From the NCBI GenBank assembly GCA_019636285.1, contig JAHBXV010000014.1, positions 62,001-126,000 of the forward strand: a stretch of 64,000 nucleotides of DNA, read 5' to 3'. Below, piece after piece: positions 1-9,800 of the stretch; position 1 is the first letter of the stretch; each line of letters begins with the position of its first letter. Under the pieces are notes generated by a model that worked only from the letters and a program-made list of their open reading frames with translations, did no database searches and was not told where the DNA came from. The position numbers and the translations under genes were made by a program. Origin of the DNA: Planctomycetaceae bacterium. Lineage in GTDB: Bacteria; Planctomycetota; Planctomycetia; Planctomycetales; Planctomycetaceae.

Positions 1-2
1 CA

Positions 3-809
3 ACCACGACCGGCGAGTCGGCGCAATCGACTGGGGCCCAATCGCACGCGACCGCGTCGATGGCCAAGCCAGCCGTGACCGTTGCCTTGGTGGGCCAGGT
101 GAAAGCCGGGAAATCGAGCCTCATCAATTGCCTGTTGAAAGAAGAGGCGGCGGCCGTGGACGTCCTGCCGCAAACAAGAGCCGTGCAACGGTATGCCCTC
201 AAACGCCCGACCGGCGAACATGAAGTCGTTCTGCTCGACACCACTGGCTACAGCGACGCCGGAGTGACCCCCGCCGAACGGGAAGAGACGCGTCGCGCGG
301 TGCGCGAAGCCGATCTCACCATTCTGGTTCTAGATGCCCGCTCCCCCGCGCGACAGGCCGACCTGGCCATGCTCGACGATCTGGCCGACTACTTCCGACG
401 GAACCCTCAGCTCAAACCGCCGCCACTGATCGCGGTTCTTAACCGTGTCGACGGACTCTCGCCGGCCATGGAGTGGGCTCCTCCGTATGATCTGACGAAC
501 CCGGGCCGTCCGAAGGTTCGCTCCATCCTGGATGCGTGCCAATACGCGCGCGAAGTCTTCGGCGACCGCACGGTCGCCGTGGTTCCGGTCTGCGCGGACA
601 TCGCTCGCGGGCGTGAGTGGAACATCGAGGGAGGGCTGATTCCGGTGATGGCGGAACAGTTGGACGAAGCGCACGGCGGGGCGCTGCTGCGTCTTCTCCA
701 TGCCGATGTTCGTCGCGAACAATGGCGACTGGTGCTCCGCCAGCTTCGCGGAGCCGGAAGAGAACTGATCGAAGGGATTCAACTGGGCCTGGAGCGGCTG
801 TCCCGCTGA
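3..809 (+). CDS. P-loop GTPase, C-terminal part (5' partial)
   Basis: This is a Ras-like/TRAFAC GTPase domain. Counting from the first ATG at 60, the G1 P-loop GQVKAGKSS lies near residues 12-20, a G3-type DTTGY near 60, and the G4 motif NRVD near residue 128. The frame has no stop between that ATG and the left edge, and the upstream codons read as a Ser/Thr/Ala/Gln-rich linker. The ATG at 60 is therefore probably internal and the gene probably starts outside the window. Such GTPases in planctomycetes often carry N-terminal membrane or regulatory segments, but that is inference here. The substrate process is unknown. No downstream partner is translationally coupled; the next gene lies 477 bases away. 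Confidence 0.75.
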   Translation, partial: TTTGESAQSTGAQSHATASMAKPAVTVALVGQVKAGKSSLINCLLKEEAAAVDVLPQTRAVQRYALKRPTGEHEVVLLDTTGYSDAGVTPAEREETRRAVREADLTILVLDARSPARQADLAMLDDLADYFRRNPQLKPPPLIAVLNRVDGLSPAMEWAPPYDLTNPGRPKVRSILDACQYAREVFGDRTVAVVPVCADIARGREWNIEGGLIPVMAEQLDEAHGGALLRLLHADVRREQWRLVLRQLRGAGRELIEGIQLGLERLSR

Positions 810-1286
810 ATTCTGGCGGAATTCGGAAGGAACATTATATTTTTGCAAACAATTGCCAAATAAAGAGTTGCGAACAAAACAACTTTCACTCCCGGAATTC
901 GGCGGGGGGCTACCCCGATTTCGGTAATCCACGCCCGGATCAGATTCGTTTCCACTCATGGAGCTGATGAGAAGAAATGAGAACGGTAATCCGAAGTGTT
1001 GAGGCGACAAAGCAATCCGTCGGCCTCAACCGCGTGACTGCGGCTGCGAGCTTCGGAGTTGTCGACCGTTTCGGGTGGATCGGACGAACGCGACTCGTTG
1101 TCGCGGGATGGCTTTGGACTCGCAGCCGTTTTGATGAAATTCCGACAACGGGCTGGCGAAACAGCCGGGCTGATTTCGGATGTTGATTCGCGAAACGAAT
1201 GGTGGTGAAGAGACGTTGGTGTTGTTTGGGTGACGTCGGGGGCCGTTGCGATGGCTCGCCGACCATGACGAGGAAAGGCGCAAAAA
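810..1286. other. Intergenic region with an A+T-rich island and TTGC iterons
   Basis: I find no convincing gene here. Bases 831-890 are strikingly A+T-rich for this genome. They hold three similar decamers, TTGCAAACAA (843-852), TTGCCAAATA (853-862) and TTGCGAACAA (868-877), and the island is bracketed by two copies of CGGAATTCGG (817-826 and 893-902). The island may be a promoter or protein-binding site serving the HPF-like gene at 1287, about 400 bases downstream. No terminator for the upstream GTPase gene is obvious. Confidence 0.4.
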
Positions 1287-1613
1287 ATGACCTTGCAGAT
1301 CGCCGCTCGTGGAGTTCGGCTGTTGCCTTCTTTCGTGGATGCCGTGGAACGCAAAGCGGCGCAGGCGTTTGACCGCTTTGAACGCAGCTTGATCGATGTC
1401 CGTCTGATGCTGCGCGACCTCAACGGCCCCAAGGGCGGAACCGATAAGCTCTGTCGCGTCGAGATTGCCGTGGTTCATGGTCCGAACATTATCGTCGAAT
1501 CGCGGGGCGACGACGTCCTGTCGGTCGCGGGTCGTGCCATCGACCGCGCGGCGCATGCCGTGTCTCGCCGCCTCGAACGATTGACCAACTCGCGACACGG
1601 CCGGGCGGGTTAA
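1287..1613 (+). CDS. HPF/RaiA-family ribosome-associated protein
   Basis: The 108-residue protein has the length and pattern of the short ribosome hibernation-promoting/sigma-54-modulation family. The middle contains the alternating strand pattern VRLMLRDLNGPKGGTD and VEIAV, followed by a VESRGDD-type turn and a C-terminal amphipathic helix with many Arg residues (AIDRAAHAVSRRLERL). Members bind the decoding region of the 30S subunit when cells are stressed or starved. The start is supported by an AGGAAAGG ribosome binding site 8 bases upstream. The C-terminal dimerisation domain of long HPF is absent. The gene stands alone and ends at a strong terminator. The family call is good; which paralogue this is (HPF versus RaiA) cannot be said. 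Confidence 0.8.
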   Translation: MTLQIAARGVRLLPSFVDAVERKAAQAFDRFERSLIDVRLMLRDLNGPKGGTDKLCRVEIAVVHGPNIIVESRGDDVLSVAGRAIDRAAHAVSRRLERLTNSRHGRAG

Positions 1614-1665
1614 ACCTCGTGGCGGTGATCTGAAACCGGCTTCTTTGCCGACACTCTGAATGGAA

Positions 1666-1701
1666 GGCCGCGTTTTCTCATCGAGGACGCGGCCTTTTTT
1701 T
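1666..1701 (+). terminator. Rho-independent terminator after the HPF-like gene
   Basis: An 8-bp stem, GGCCGCGT (1666-1673) with ACGCGGCC (1687-1694), is followed at once by seven T residues (1695-1701). It lies 52 bases after the stop at 1613 and just beyond the end of the oppositely oriented NAD kinase gene. Confidence 0.9.
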
Positions 1702-2578
1702 AGGCGTGGCCATTTGTCGGGCCGTTGTTGGAAACCAAGTTTCCACCCCAACCAAGTTTGCGATGGAGCGTCGCGTAGTAGCTGTGTTCGGGAAGTCTGG
1801 CCAGGAGAAACGAAACCGGGGCTCGTGAAACCACGACCCTGTCGCCAGGGAGTAGCGGCAACTTCACCTGCCCGTCGATCACCAGCGTCGTGCCAGGCGG
1901 AGGCTCGTCGAGGGAGAGCGTATAAACGCAATCCGCCCGGTCGACGACCGGGCGTTGCGTCAGCGTGTGCGCGCAGATGGGCGTGATGACAAATGCCTGC
2001 AAGTCCTGCCGCAGAATCGGCCCGCCAGCCGCGAGATTGTGCGCGGTCGATCCCACCGGCGTACTCAAGATTAACCCGTCGCAGCCATAGGTGGCCACCG
2101 GCTCGGCGTCCACGGCCAGGTTGACGTGCAACATCGAAAACGCCCCCCCCGACAGGACCGCGGCTTCGTTGAGGCCCAGATGCGTCTCGGTCGTGCCATC
2201 GGCCCGCTCGAGCCGGCACTCGAACATCAGGTGCCGGACAACGTGGTATTCGCCGCCGACGAAACGTCCCAACTGGCTGACAAACCCCTCTTCCGTGAGG
2301 TCGGCGAGAAAACCGAGCCGTCCCAGATTGACTCCCACCATGGGACACTGAAACGCCCCGAGCTGACGACAGGTTCGCAAAATCGTTCCGTCCCCGCCGA
2401 GAACGACGACCAGGTTCGCCGCGAGGCCGTCGCTGGGCAGATCGTCGGGAGAATCGTACCAGTCGACGGCGACGCGAGGTTGTTCCGCGATGGCGGCGGC
2501 CAGGCGATCGCGCGCCTGACGGACCCGTTCAATGGGCTCGCGACTGACGACGGCCAGACGAAACAGGGTGTCCGTCAT
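1700..2578 (-). CDS. nadK: NAD kinase
   Basis: ATP-NAD kinase makes NADP from NAD in the cytoplasm. The 292-residue protein has the family hallmarks: GGDGT at residues 61-65 (phosphate-binding loop with the catalytic Asp), LGRLGF at 85-90, the NE pair near 137-138, and the DGLILSTPVGSTAH block at 167-180 that binds the dinucleotide. The frame continues upstream, but homology begins at the ATG at 2578, which gives a normal family length (about 290). The longer upstream reading overlaps the region in front of nfeD and is not credible. The gene converges on the HPF-like gene; the two ends are separated by the terminator hairpin. Confidence 0.95.
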   Translation of the reverse strand: MTDTLFRLAVVSREPIERVRQARDRLAAAIAEQPRVAVDWYDSPDDLPSDGLAANLVVVLGGDGTILRTCRQLGAFQCPMVGVNLGRLGFLADLTEEGFVSQLGRFVGGEYHVVRHLMFECRLERADGTTETHLGLNEAAVLSGGAFSMLHVNLAVDAEPVATYGCDGLILSTPVGSTAHNLAAGGPILRQDLQAFVITPICAHTLTQRPVVDRADCVYTLSLDEPPPGTTLVIDGQVKLPLLPGDRVVVSRAPVSFLLARLPEHSYYATLHRKLGWGGNLVSNNGPTNGHA

Positions 2579-2917
2579 GAATTCTTCCGAGGGAGCTACT
2601 TCGCGGCTCCTGCCGAGCCGACACGAAGGGATAAGGAGGACGACAGGATGCCTGGCGGCACGCCTCGCTGGACCCCAAAAACACGACCGGAACGAAGTAT
2701 ATCGAGTGGTCAAACCGTTCGCGAAAGCAAGTTCGGTCGGCGTTTCGGCCCCGTCGCCGTCATTGAAGAGAATAATTTGCCGGACGAGTTCCCATCCCGG
2801 AACGATGTGTTGTTGTGGATGGGGGTTCGGCGGAATAATGAGATACACTTGTCGTCGAGCGGCACGCACGAATCGTCGACAGCTTCTTTCCGCTTCCTCC
2901 GGGGAACCAAAGACTTC

Positions 2918-3523
2918 ATGGACGCCTATGCGATCTGGGCCTTTCTGTTGCTGGGTGTCGGCCTGCTGATCCTGCTGGCGGAAATCTTCCTGCCATCGGG
3001 GGGAATATTGGGGGGCATTACCGTTGTCGTGCTGGCATTGGCGCTCTGGTTTGCCTGGGCCGCGTGGGGAAAGTCTCATCCGGCCGTCTGGTGGTCGTTT
3101 TTCGGGGTGACTCTGTTTCTGGTTCCCTGCACCGTGCTATTGGGTTTGTACTGGCTGCCCTATACGCCGCTGGGCCGCAAAATCCTGCTGGAAGCTCCCC
3201 AGGCCGAAGACGTCGCTCCGTACGCCAATGAAGTGGCGCGGCTGGAACGCCAGATCGGCCGGATCGGGCGGACGGCATCGCAATTGAATCCCGGCGGATT
3301 CGTGACCATCGATGGGGAGCGACTGCACGCTTTCACGGAGGGATTGATGGTGGCAGCCGGCACCGATGTGGAAATCGTGGCCGTCCGCGGGTCGCGCGTG
3401 GTGGTGCGGCCGGTCACGTCGGCCTCGCCCCGGCAGTCCGCGGCGAATCTGGAGACCGAGTCTTTGCCGGAATCGGCGACATTGGACTTTGAGATCCCCG
3501 AAGAGAGCGATCGTTCGAGTTGA
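2918..3523 (+). CDS. nfeD: NfeD-family membrane protein
   Basis: The 201-residue protein has three hydrophobic segments (about residues 5-25, 28-50 and 58-80) followed by a soluble part. This ends in a small OB-fold-like region (GFVTIDGERLHAFTEG, GTDVEIVAVRGSRVVVRP), which is the NfeD short-form layout. NfeD proteins sit next to flotillin-like genes and are thought to act with them in membrane microdomains. Here the next plus-strand gene is floA, which supports the call. The start at 2918 is the first ATG giving a membrane-first protein; the frame is open far upstream, but that stretch does not resemble protein of this family. Confidence 0.88.
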   Translation: MDAYAIWAFLLLGVGLLILLAEIFLPSGGILGGITVVVLALALWFAWAAWGKSHPAVWWSFFGVTLFLVPCTVLLGLYWLPYTPLGRKILLEAPQAEDVAPYANEVARLERQIGRIGRTASQLNPGGFVTIDGERLHAFTEGLMVAAGTDVEIVAVRGSRVVVRPVTSASPRQSAANLETESLPESATLDFEIPEESDRSS

Positions 3524-3607
3524 CCCGCGCGGTCGTCAGCGTCAGGATGAGAAGGAAGCGAATCCGATAGACCAGGGTTCGCTGCCCTCCCCTTTCCGCA
3601 AGATTCC

Positions 3608-3679
3608 AACACAACCTCCGTGCAATGACGGTTTGCCTGGCTCCGCGGTTTTTCTGACAGGCACGACCGTTGCGTGAGG
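3608..3679 (-). repeat. Dispersed 72-77 bp element, copy A
   Basis: Read on the minus strand, this block aligns with the copies at 34570-34646 and 61628-61701. Shared parts include the terminal GGAGGTTGTGTT-type end, an inner GCAAACC/CAGGCAAAC block, and CGTGCCTGTC shared with copy B. On the plus strand it starts with AACACAACC and ends near GTTGCGTGAGG, an imperfect terminal inverted repeat. It fills most of the gap between nfeD and floA. Confidence 0.7.
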
Positions 3680-3696
3680 AATTCGAAGGATTTTTC

Positions 3697-4737
3697 ATGC
3701 TCCCGACCGCAGTGTTCGCGGCTCTTAGCCCCGGCGCCCTCATTGGCATTGCCGCGGTCCTGTTTGTTTTCGCGCTGATCGTGCTGGCGGTGCTCGGCAG
3801 CTACATCATGCTATGGATCCAGTGCGTGATGACGGGGGCGAATATTTCGCTGCCGGGTCTCATCATGATGACGATCCGCAAGGTGAATCCGACGGTGATC
3901 GTGCGGGCCAAGATCATGGCCGTTCAGGCGGGGCTGATGGAGGTCTACCCGATCAGCACCCGCGACCTCGAATCGCACTATCTGGCCGGGGGGAACGTGC
4001 CCAACGTGATTCGCGCGCTGGTGGCATCCCAGCGAGCGAGCATCGACCTCGACTGGCAGACCGCCCAGGCGATCGACCTGGCCGGACGCGATGTGCTGGA
4101 AGCCGTGCGGACCAGCGTTTACCCGAAGGTCATCGACTGCCCCGATGGGCGCAAGGGAGTGTCAACCCTGGATGCGGTGGCCGCCGATGGCATTCAGTTG
4201 CGGGCGCGGGCTCGCGTGACCGTGCGGACGAACTTGCAACAGCTCATTGGCGGGGCGACGGAAGAAACGATCATCGCCCGCGTGGGCCAGGGAATCGTGC
4301 AGGCGATTGGCTCGACGGCGAGTTACAAGGAAGTGCTGGAGAATCCCGACCGGATTTCGATGACCGTGCTGAGTCAGGGACTGGAAGCACAGACGGCATT
4401 TGAAATCGTGTCGATCGACATTGCCGATATCGACGTCGGCGAAAACATTGGCGCGAGGCTGATGGCCGACCAGTCGGAAGCGGACATGCGCGTGGCACAA
4501 GCCAAGGCGGAACAGCGCCGCGCGGAGTTCGCGGCTCGCGAACAGGAAATGGTTGCGGCCGTGCAGGCCAATCGCGCCGAAGTGGTGCTCGCCGAATCGG
4601 AGGTTCCGATGGCGATCGCGGCGGCGTTCCGCGAGCAGAAAATGGGGTTGATGGATTACTATGAATTGAAGAACGTCCAGGCCGATACGCAAATGCGGAC
4701 CGCCATCGCGGGCAATGGGATGTCGGTGCGGTCGTAG
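3697..4737 (+). CDS. floA: Flotillin-like protein FloA
   Basis: This 346-residue member of the bacterial flotillin-like FloA family scaffolds functional membrane microdomains. An N-terminal membrane segment lies at about residues 14-36, followed by the SPFH-like region ([52 protein letters not shown]) and a long Ala/Glu/Gln-rich coiled coil ([17 protein letters not shown] onward). The length matches FloA (about 330). I choose the ATG at 3697 because GAAGGA lies 6 bases upstream; a TTG at 3670 is in frame but lies inside a dispersed repeat. It follows nfeD, the usual partner. A small membrane protein gene follows after 89 bases. Confidence 0.93.
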   Translation: MLPTAVFAALSPGALIGIAAVLFVFALIVLAVLGSYIMLWIQCVMTGANISLPGLIMMTIRKVNPTVIVRAKIMAVQAGLMEVYPISTRDLESHYLAGGNVPNVIRALVASQRASIDLDWQTAQAIDLAGRDVLEAVRTSVYPKVIDCPDGRKGVSTLDAVAADGIQLRARARVTVRTNLQQLIGGATEETIIARVGQGIVQAIGSTASYKEVLENPDRISMTVLSQGLEAQTAFEIVSIDIADIDVGENIGARLMADQSEADMRVAQAKAEQRRAEFAAREQEMVAAVQANRAEVVLAESEVPMAIAAAFREQKMGLMDYYELKNVQADTQMRTAIAGNGMSVRS

Positions 4738-4826
4738 AATCCATGCAGTCGCCGATGACAACGGAATCCGATTGATCCCGGCCGCGGCGTTTCGCTCGCG
4801 ACTCTTCCTCGAACGAATTGAGCATC

Positions 4827-5477
4827 ATGCCCGTCCCGCCAATCTTCGCGATCGATTTCGGGCAGGTCGTCGGCCTGATTATTCTCGTTCTGTCGGTCCT
4901 CAGTTGGTTCGTGAATGTTGTCAAGGGGAACGCGGAGCAAGCCGCCCCGAAGGCCAACCCGCAGCCGCCACGCCCCAAGGATGAGCGAGTTCGTCAGGAA
5001 ATCGAAGAGTTCCTGCAGGAAGTGCTGAAACAGCCGGGACGCCCGCACAAAGAACCAATCCAGGATGCAGCGAAGAAAGCGCAACCCGTTCCGGCGCGAG
5101 CCGCGAACCAGCAGTCCTCGCGGCCGAAGGGACAGGGGAAGCAGAACAAAGGGAATAAAGCTCGGGCTCCGCAGCCGGCGAAACGTCCGACCGAACTGAC
5201 GTTTGGCAACGAAAGGCCGCCGGTCGCGACTCCCTCCATGCCGATGCCGCACCTGGCGTCCTCGAACCTGGGCGAGTCGATTCGTGGCTCATCCCTGAAG
5301 CATCTGGAACCGAACGCCCTGGGGCTGGACAGAGGGGTGGCGGGTGTCGTCGGGACCACGGCCGCAAGTCCCCAGTCCGCGATTGCCTTGCGGTCCTTGT
5401 TTGGTGACCGCGACGACATGCGGCGCGCCATTCTGATACAGGAAGTTCTTGGCCGACCGTTGGCCTTGCGGCGATAG
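4827..5477 (+). CDS. Small membrane-anchored protein of unknown function, downstream of floA
   Basis: I do not recognise a named family. The 216-residue protein begins with a membrane segment (about residues 9-30, FGQVVGLIILVLSVLSWFV). It continues with a charged, Pro/Lys/Gln-rich and probably disordered middle, and ends with a short ordered-looking tail containing RRAILIQEVLGRPLALRR. A helix in the middle (VRQEIEEFLQEVLKQPG) may mediate contacts. Its place behind nfeD-floA suggests a microdomain-associated accessory protein; this is inference from neighbourhood. A TTG at 4818 is an alternative start, and neither start has a strong ribosome binding site. Confidence 0.65.
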   Translation: MPVPPIFAIDFGQVVGLIILVLSVLSWFVNVVKGNAEQAAPKANPQPPRPKDERVRQEIEEFLQEVLKQPGRPHKEPIQDAAKKAQPVPARAANQQSSRPKGQGKQNKGNKARAPQPAKRPTELTFGNERPPVATPSMPMPHLASSNLGESIRGSSLKHLEPNALGLDRGVAGVVGTTAASPQSAIALRSLFGDRDDMRRAILIQEVLGRPLALRR

Positions 5478-5498
5478 ACTTCGCCGACTGGATGCAGG

Positions 5499-5584
5499 AC
5501 CGTCAAAACCTTCTAGACGTCCGAAATATCCCTGAATTTATAGAGGTTTCCGAGCCGCCATCCGGGTTTTGACGGAGGCTCATG
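5499..5584 (+). repeat. Dispersed 86-bp element, copy 1
   Basis: It aligns without gaps to 61536-61621, with 71 of 86 positions identical by my count. It begins with CCGTCAAAACC (5500-5510) and ends with the exact reverse complement GGTTTTGACGG (5565-5575), then GAGGCTCATG. An inner dyad GAGCC...GGCTC is kept in both copies. It lies immediately before the glycosyltransferase gene. Confidence 0.8.
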
Positions 5585-5601
5585 GAAAGCAGGCTGTGCC
5601 G

Positions 5602-6732
5602 ATGGCGGCCATCGCCCCCCGCGTGTTATTGCTGGCCGGCCGATTTTCCCTGCGAGGCACGAGCGCCTACACGCTTCGCCTGGCGGAGAAACTTCCCCCG
5701 TACGGTTTTCGCGTCGAGGTGGTTTGTCCCAATTCCAGTCGCGTGTCGCCGGAGCGTCGTCGCAGCCTGGGAATTCTTGAGTATCCCTACTTACAGACGC
5801 CGGTCTGGAGCAGCGTGGTGCTGCGGCTGTTGCGGCGGGAACTCGCGAAGGATCCGCCCGGCCTTATTCACGTTCAGTCGCGCAACGCCCTCCCCCAGGG
5901 AATCTGGCTGGCGCGGCGGCTCAGACGACCGTACATCGTCACGCTGCACGACGTCGTGACGAATCGAGCATCGCTTCCCTACGATCGCAAGTGGTGCGAA
6001 CGCGTGATCGTGGTGAGCGAAGCCGTGCGCCAGAATGTATTGCGAGAATCGCGGATACCCGCGGACCGCGTCACGACGATTCCCAGCGGCGTGAATTGCG
6101 ACCACATCCGCGATGTGATTCCACCCCTGTCGGCGGGCCACCGCCCGGTGATCGGTACGGCGGGTCCGTTGGAAGCCGTGAAGGGGTTTCCGTTCTTTCT
6201 CGGCGCGGCGGCCCGCCTGCTGGAAGCCGGGCGCGACGTGGAGTTTCTGATCGCGGGTGCCGGCCCTGAAGAGCAGAATCTGCGGCGGCTGGCCACCGAA
6301 CTGGGTATCGACGAACGGGTGACGTTCGCCCCGAACCTGTTCGATTTCTCGGAAGCCATCGCGGCGATGGACGTGTTTGTCCTGCCGTCGCTCCAGCAGG
6401 GATTAGGGACCATCATGCTGGAAGCAATGGCCCTTGGCCGACCCGTCATCGCGACGCGGGTGGGGGGCGTCTACCAGGTGGTGACCGACAACGAGACTGG
6501 TCTACTCGTTCCCCCGTCAGACAGCGTGCGACTGGCTGAACGGATCGCGGAGCTTCTCGACAACCCCAAGTTTGCCCAGCGGATTGGCGCGGCCGCCTGC
6601 TGGAAGGTCGAACTCGAATACAGCGTCGACAAAATGATTGAAGAGACAACCGCCGTCTACAACCAGGTGCTGGGTAGCCTTGAGGCCCCCCCGGCAGTCC
6701 CCGTTGTTCCGTTGCAGCGCGTCGGCGGCTGA
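5602..6732 (+). CDS. Glycosyltransferase, GT4 family (GT-B fold)
   Basis: A 376-residue retaining glycosyltransferase of the GT4/group 1 type, expected to transfer a sugar from a nucleotide-sugar donor to a surface glycan or lipid. The N-terminal half has an acceptor-domain pattern (RVLLLAGRFSLRGTSAY, IHVQSRNALPQG, YIVTLHD). The C-terminal half has the donor-binding pattern (PVIGTAGPLEAVKGF, FLIAGAGPEEQNL) and the family signature GLGTIMLEAMALGRPVIAT, with the conserved Glu. I choose the ATG at 5602 because GCAGG lies 8 bases upstream. An in-frame TTG at 5569 falls inside the dispersed repeat. The gene is single and its acceptor is unknown. Confidence 0.88.
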   Translation: MAAIAPRVLLLAGRFSLRGTSAYTLRLAEKLPPYGFRVEVVCPNSSRVSPERRRSLGILEYPYLQTPVWSSVVLRLLRRELAKDPPGLIHVQSRNALPQGIWLARRLRRPYIVTLHDVVTNRASLPYDRKWCERVIVVSEAVRQNVLRESRIPADRVTTIPSGVNCDHIRDVIPPLSAGHRPVIGTAGPLEAVKGFPFFLGAAARLLEAGRDVEFLIAGAGPEEQNLRRLATELGIDERVTFAPNLFDFSEAIAAMDVFVLPSLQQGLGTIMLEAMALGRPVIATRVGGVYQVVTDNETGLLVPPSDSVRLAERIAELLDNPKFAQRIGAAACWKVELEYSVDKMIEETTAVYNQVLGSLEAPPAVPVVPLQRVGG

Positions 6733-6855
6733 TTTTCGCCGCCAGATTCATCGCGCGTTCGGCAGTCTTGCATCGGCAACGATCCCAGCCGACGATGGTC
6801 GGGCCATTCGTGGCGAGACATCTCACGATCGACATTCGTTGGCAAAGGGACGGCA

Positions 6856-9800
6856 ATGGAACACCCAACCGCGCGCAGGGCGGCGACCTGGTCGTCGGGA
6901 TGGATCGCGGCGATCGCCCTCCTCCTGGTGGCTGGCTTTGGGATCGCGCGGGAGCAAGCCGAGAGAACCGGTGCCCCGGAGACTTCGGTCTTGCGTCCCG
7001 AGAATCTGGTGGCGTGGTGCATCGTCCCGTTTGATGCGGCGAAGCGAAGTCCCGCCGAGCGGGCCATGATGCTCGATGAACTCGGGATCAAACGGTGCGC
7101 CTACGACTGGCGAGCCGAGCATGTCCCGACCTTCGAAGCCGAGATCCTCGAATACAAAAAGCATGGGATCGAGTTCTTCGCGTTCTGGGACATTCACGAC
7201 GAAGCGCTGCGGCTGTTCGAGAAATACGATCTGCATCCGCAGATCTGGAAGATGATCCCCGGTGTGGGCGAGGGTTCTCAGGAGGAGCGAGTTCGCGCAG
7301 CAGTCGCCGCGATGACCCCGCTCGCCGCGCGTACGAAAGCGGCGGGCTGCGCGCTGGGTCTCTACAACCATGGCGGCTGGCAAGGCGAGCCGGAGAATCT
7401 GGTCGCGGTCTGCCAGGCGTTGCGCGCGGCGGGCCACGAGCATGTCGGGATTGTCTACAACTTTCACCACGCGCACGACCGTATTGCCGACTGGCCGCGC
7501 GCGCTCGAGCTAATGAAACCGTATCTGTTGTGTCTGAATCTCAACGGGATGAACGACGGGGCTCAGCCGAAGATTCTGGGGATTGCCCAGGGGCAGCACG
7601 AACTGGACATGATCCGTGAGATCGTGAAAAGCGGCTATGCGGGGCCGATCGGCGTTATCGACCACCGCGAGCACCTCGATGCAAAGGAATCGCTCCAGGA
7701 AAACCTGCGGGGCCTGGCCTGGGTTCGCAAGGAGATCGAAGCCCCCGGCAGCGGCGGCCCGCGTCCCGCCCCCGTCGTGCCGTCGCCACCGAAGACTGCC
7801 GAAGGTTCCGCGAAGAAGGCACTCAATGGCGGTCGAATCCTGCCGGGTCAGGATGCCTTTCGCGAATACCCGCTGACGGTCCAGGTCCGGGCGACACTAC
7901 CCAACGCCGCGAGCTACAATATCCTAGTCGCCTCGGATGAAAAGCAGTCGACTTCGCACTGGGAACTGTTCACACCGCCGGGCTCGGGCGTTCTGACCGC
8001 TTACCTTCCCGGCTGTCAGCCCGATCACGTGGTCGCCTCGCAGGCGGTTTGCGATGGTCAACCCCATACGTTGTCGATGGTGCTGGAAGCCGCTCGAGTT
8101 CGATTGTATGTCGACGGCCGCCAGGTGGCCGATCAACGTGTGACACGCAAGCCACCGCGTGTGGTTCCTGGCCAGTTCGCGGTCGGGCGGATCGTCGAAG
8201 GAGGGCTCGAATGTGCCGGCTCAATCGACTGGGTGAGCGTTTCGCGATCGGCGAGCGACCTCAGTGGCGAACCGCTCTTGGCTCCCCAGCGTTCGGACAA
8301 CACCCTGGGGCTTTGGGATTTTACTGCGGCGCGGCCGGCAGAGCCGTTGCCGAACACGACATCGTCACATGGATCAGGACATGGCTTCGGTTCGCCGGTT
8401 CCGGCAGCGGCTCCGCCCTATGATCCCGCGCTGACGAAACAGCTTGTGGAACGGGCGATAGCCGAGGGAGATGCCGCTCGGGGCGCGAAGATCTTCGCGG
8501 CGGCCAAAACTGCTTGCCTGTCGTGTCATCGCGTGGGAGAAGTCGGCGGTCAGGTGGGACCGGAACTGACGGCAACGCTGCGTGAACGCCGCCCCGATCA
8601 GATCGTGGAAGGTCTGCTTTGGCCCAAGCGGGAAGTTCGTCCGGAATATAAGGCCATCAATGTGGTGACCGTCGAGGGTCGTGTCCTGAGCGGCTATCGA
8701 GTTTCCGGGGACGACAAGGCGTTTGAACTCCGCGAGGCGGCCACGGGAGTTGTCCATCGACTCTCCGAAGACGATGTCGACGAGGTGGTGGAAGTGGGCA
8801 CGCTGATGCCCGAGGGGCTCGTTGCAAGTCTGAGCCCGTCTCAACAGGCGGACCTCGTTCGCTTCCTGGACTCGCTGCGAACAGCCCAGCCCAATGACAT
8901 CGCGACCTTGTCAGCTAGTCTGAAACAGGCGATGCAACATGGTCCCGCCGAATTCCCCTTCAGCAAGGGGCCGCTCGTCGCGGCGAATTGGATCAATGCG
9001 ACTCATCGCGTGAATCGCGATCGGCTCTACGACTATTACACCAAGGAAGCCGACTTCTTCGTGCGGCAGAATCCGCGGCCGGCGATCGTTCCCGAGTTTC
9101 CGGGACTGGACGGCGGCGTGGATGGCCATTGGGGCAACCAGAACGAGCAGAGTTGGGCGGATGATCGCTGGAACCAGACGATTCTGGGCACGGTACAGAT
9201 GGGCGTTTTTCGCGGTCCGGGTGTCGCCGTGACGCGTGGCGTCTGCGTGCAGTTGGGCCAGCCCGGCGAACTGTCGGCCTGCTTCAACATCGATACGCTC
9301 TCCTATGACGCCATATGGACGGGCGGTTTCGTGACGTTTTCCAGCGTGCGGCACGGCTTCATGCACGGCTTGCAGATGGCGGGAACACCGGTCAAGGTCG
9401 CGGACGATTTGTCCAAAGGCCACGCCGGGGAGTACCGGGGAATGTTGCGTCGCGGCCGGGAAGTCGCCTTTCGATTTTCGAGTGGCGACGCGGAGTACCT
9501 CGACGTCCCGCGACTGGCCAATGGGGCGCTGACCCGGGAAATCATCCCGGTTGCCTCGGAGGCGGGTGAAGCCTGGCTCAAAGGGGGGCCGACTCGCGAG
9601 ACGGACGTGCTGGAAACGGCCATCACTCCGGGAAGCGGTGCAACGTACGCCGTCGATACGATCGAGCTACCGTTTAACAATCCGTGGAAGGCGCTGCTCT
9701 TCTGCGGAGGTCACGATTTTCTGGCTGATGGCTCGGCCCTGGTTGCCACCATGCAGGGAGATGTCTGGCGAGTGACCGGATTGGAGGCCGATCCCACCAA

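Noticed and set aside
1026-2348. 440-residue open frame on the minus strand across the HPF-like gene
   Set aside because: It overlaps HPF and NAD kinase on other frames, has Arg/Pro-rich shadow composition and no domain pattern; G+C-rich DNA produces such frames.
5569-5601. Extended N terminus of the glycosyltransferase from TTG 5569
   Set aside because: The TTG lies inside the dispersed 86-bp repeat, and the later ATG has a ribosome binding site and normal family start.
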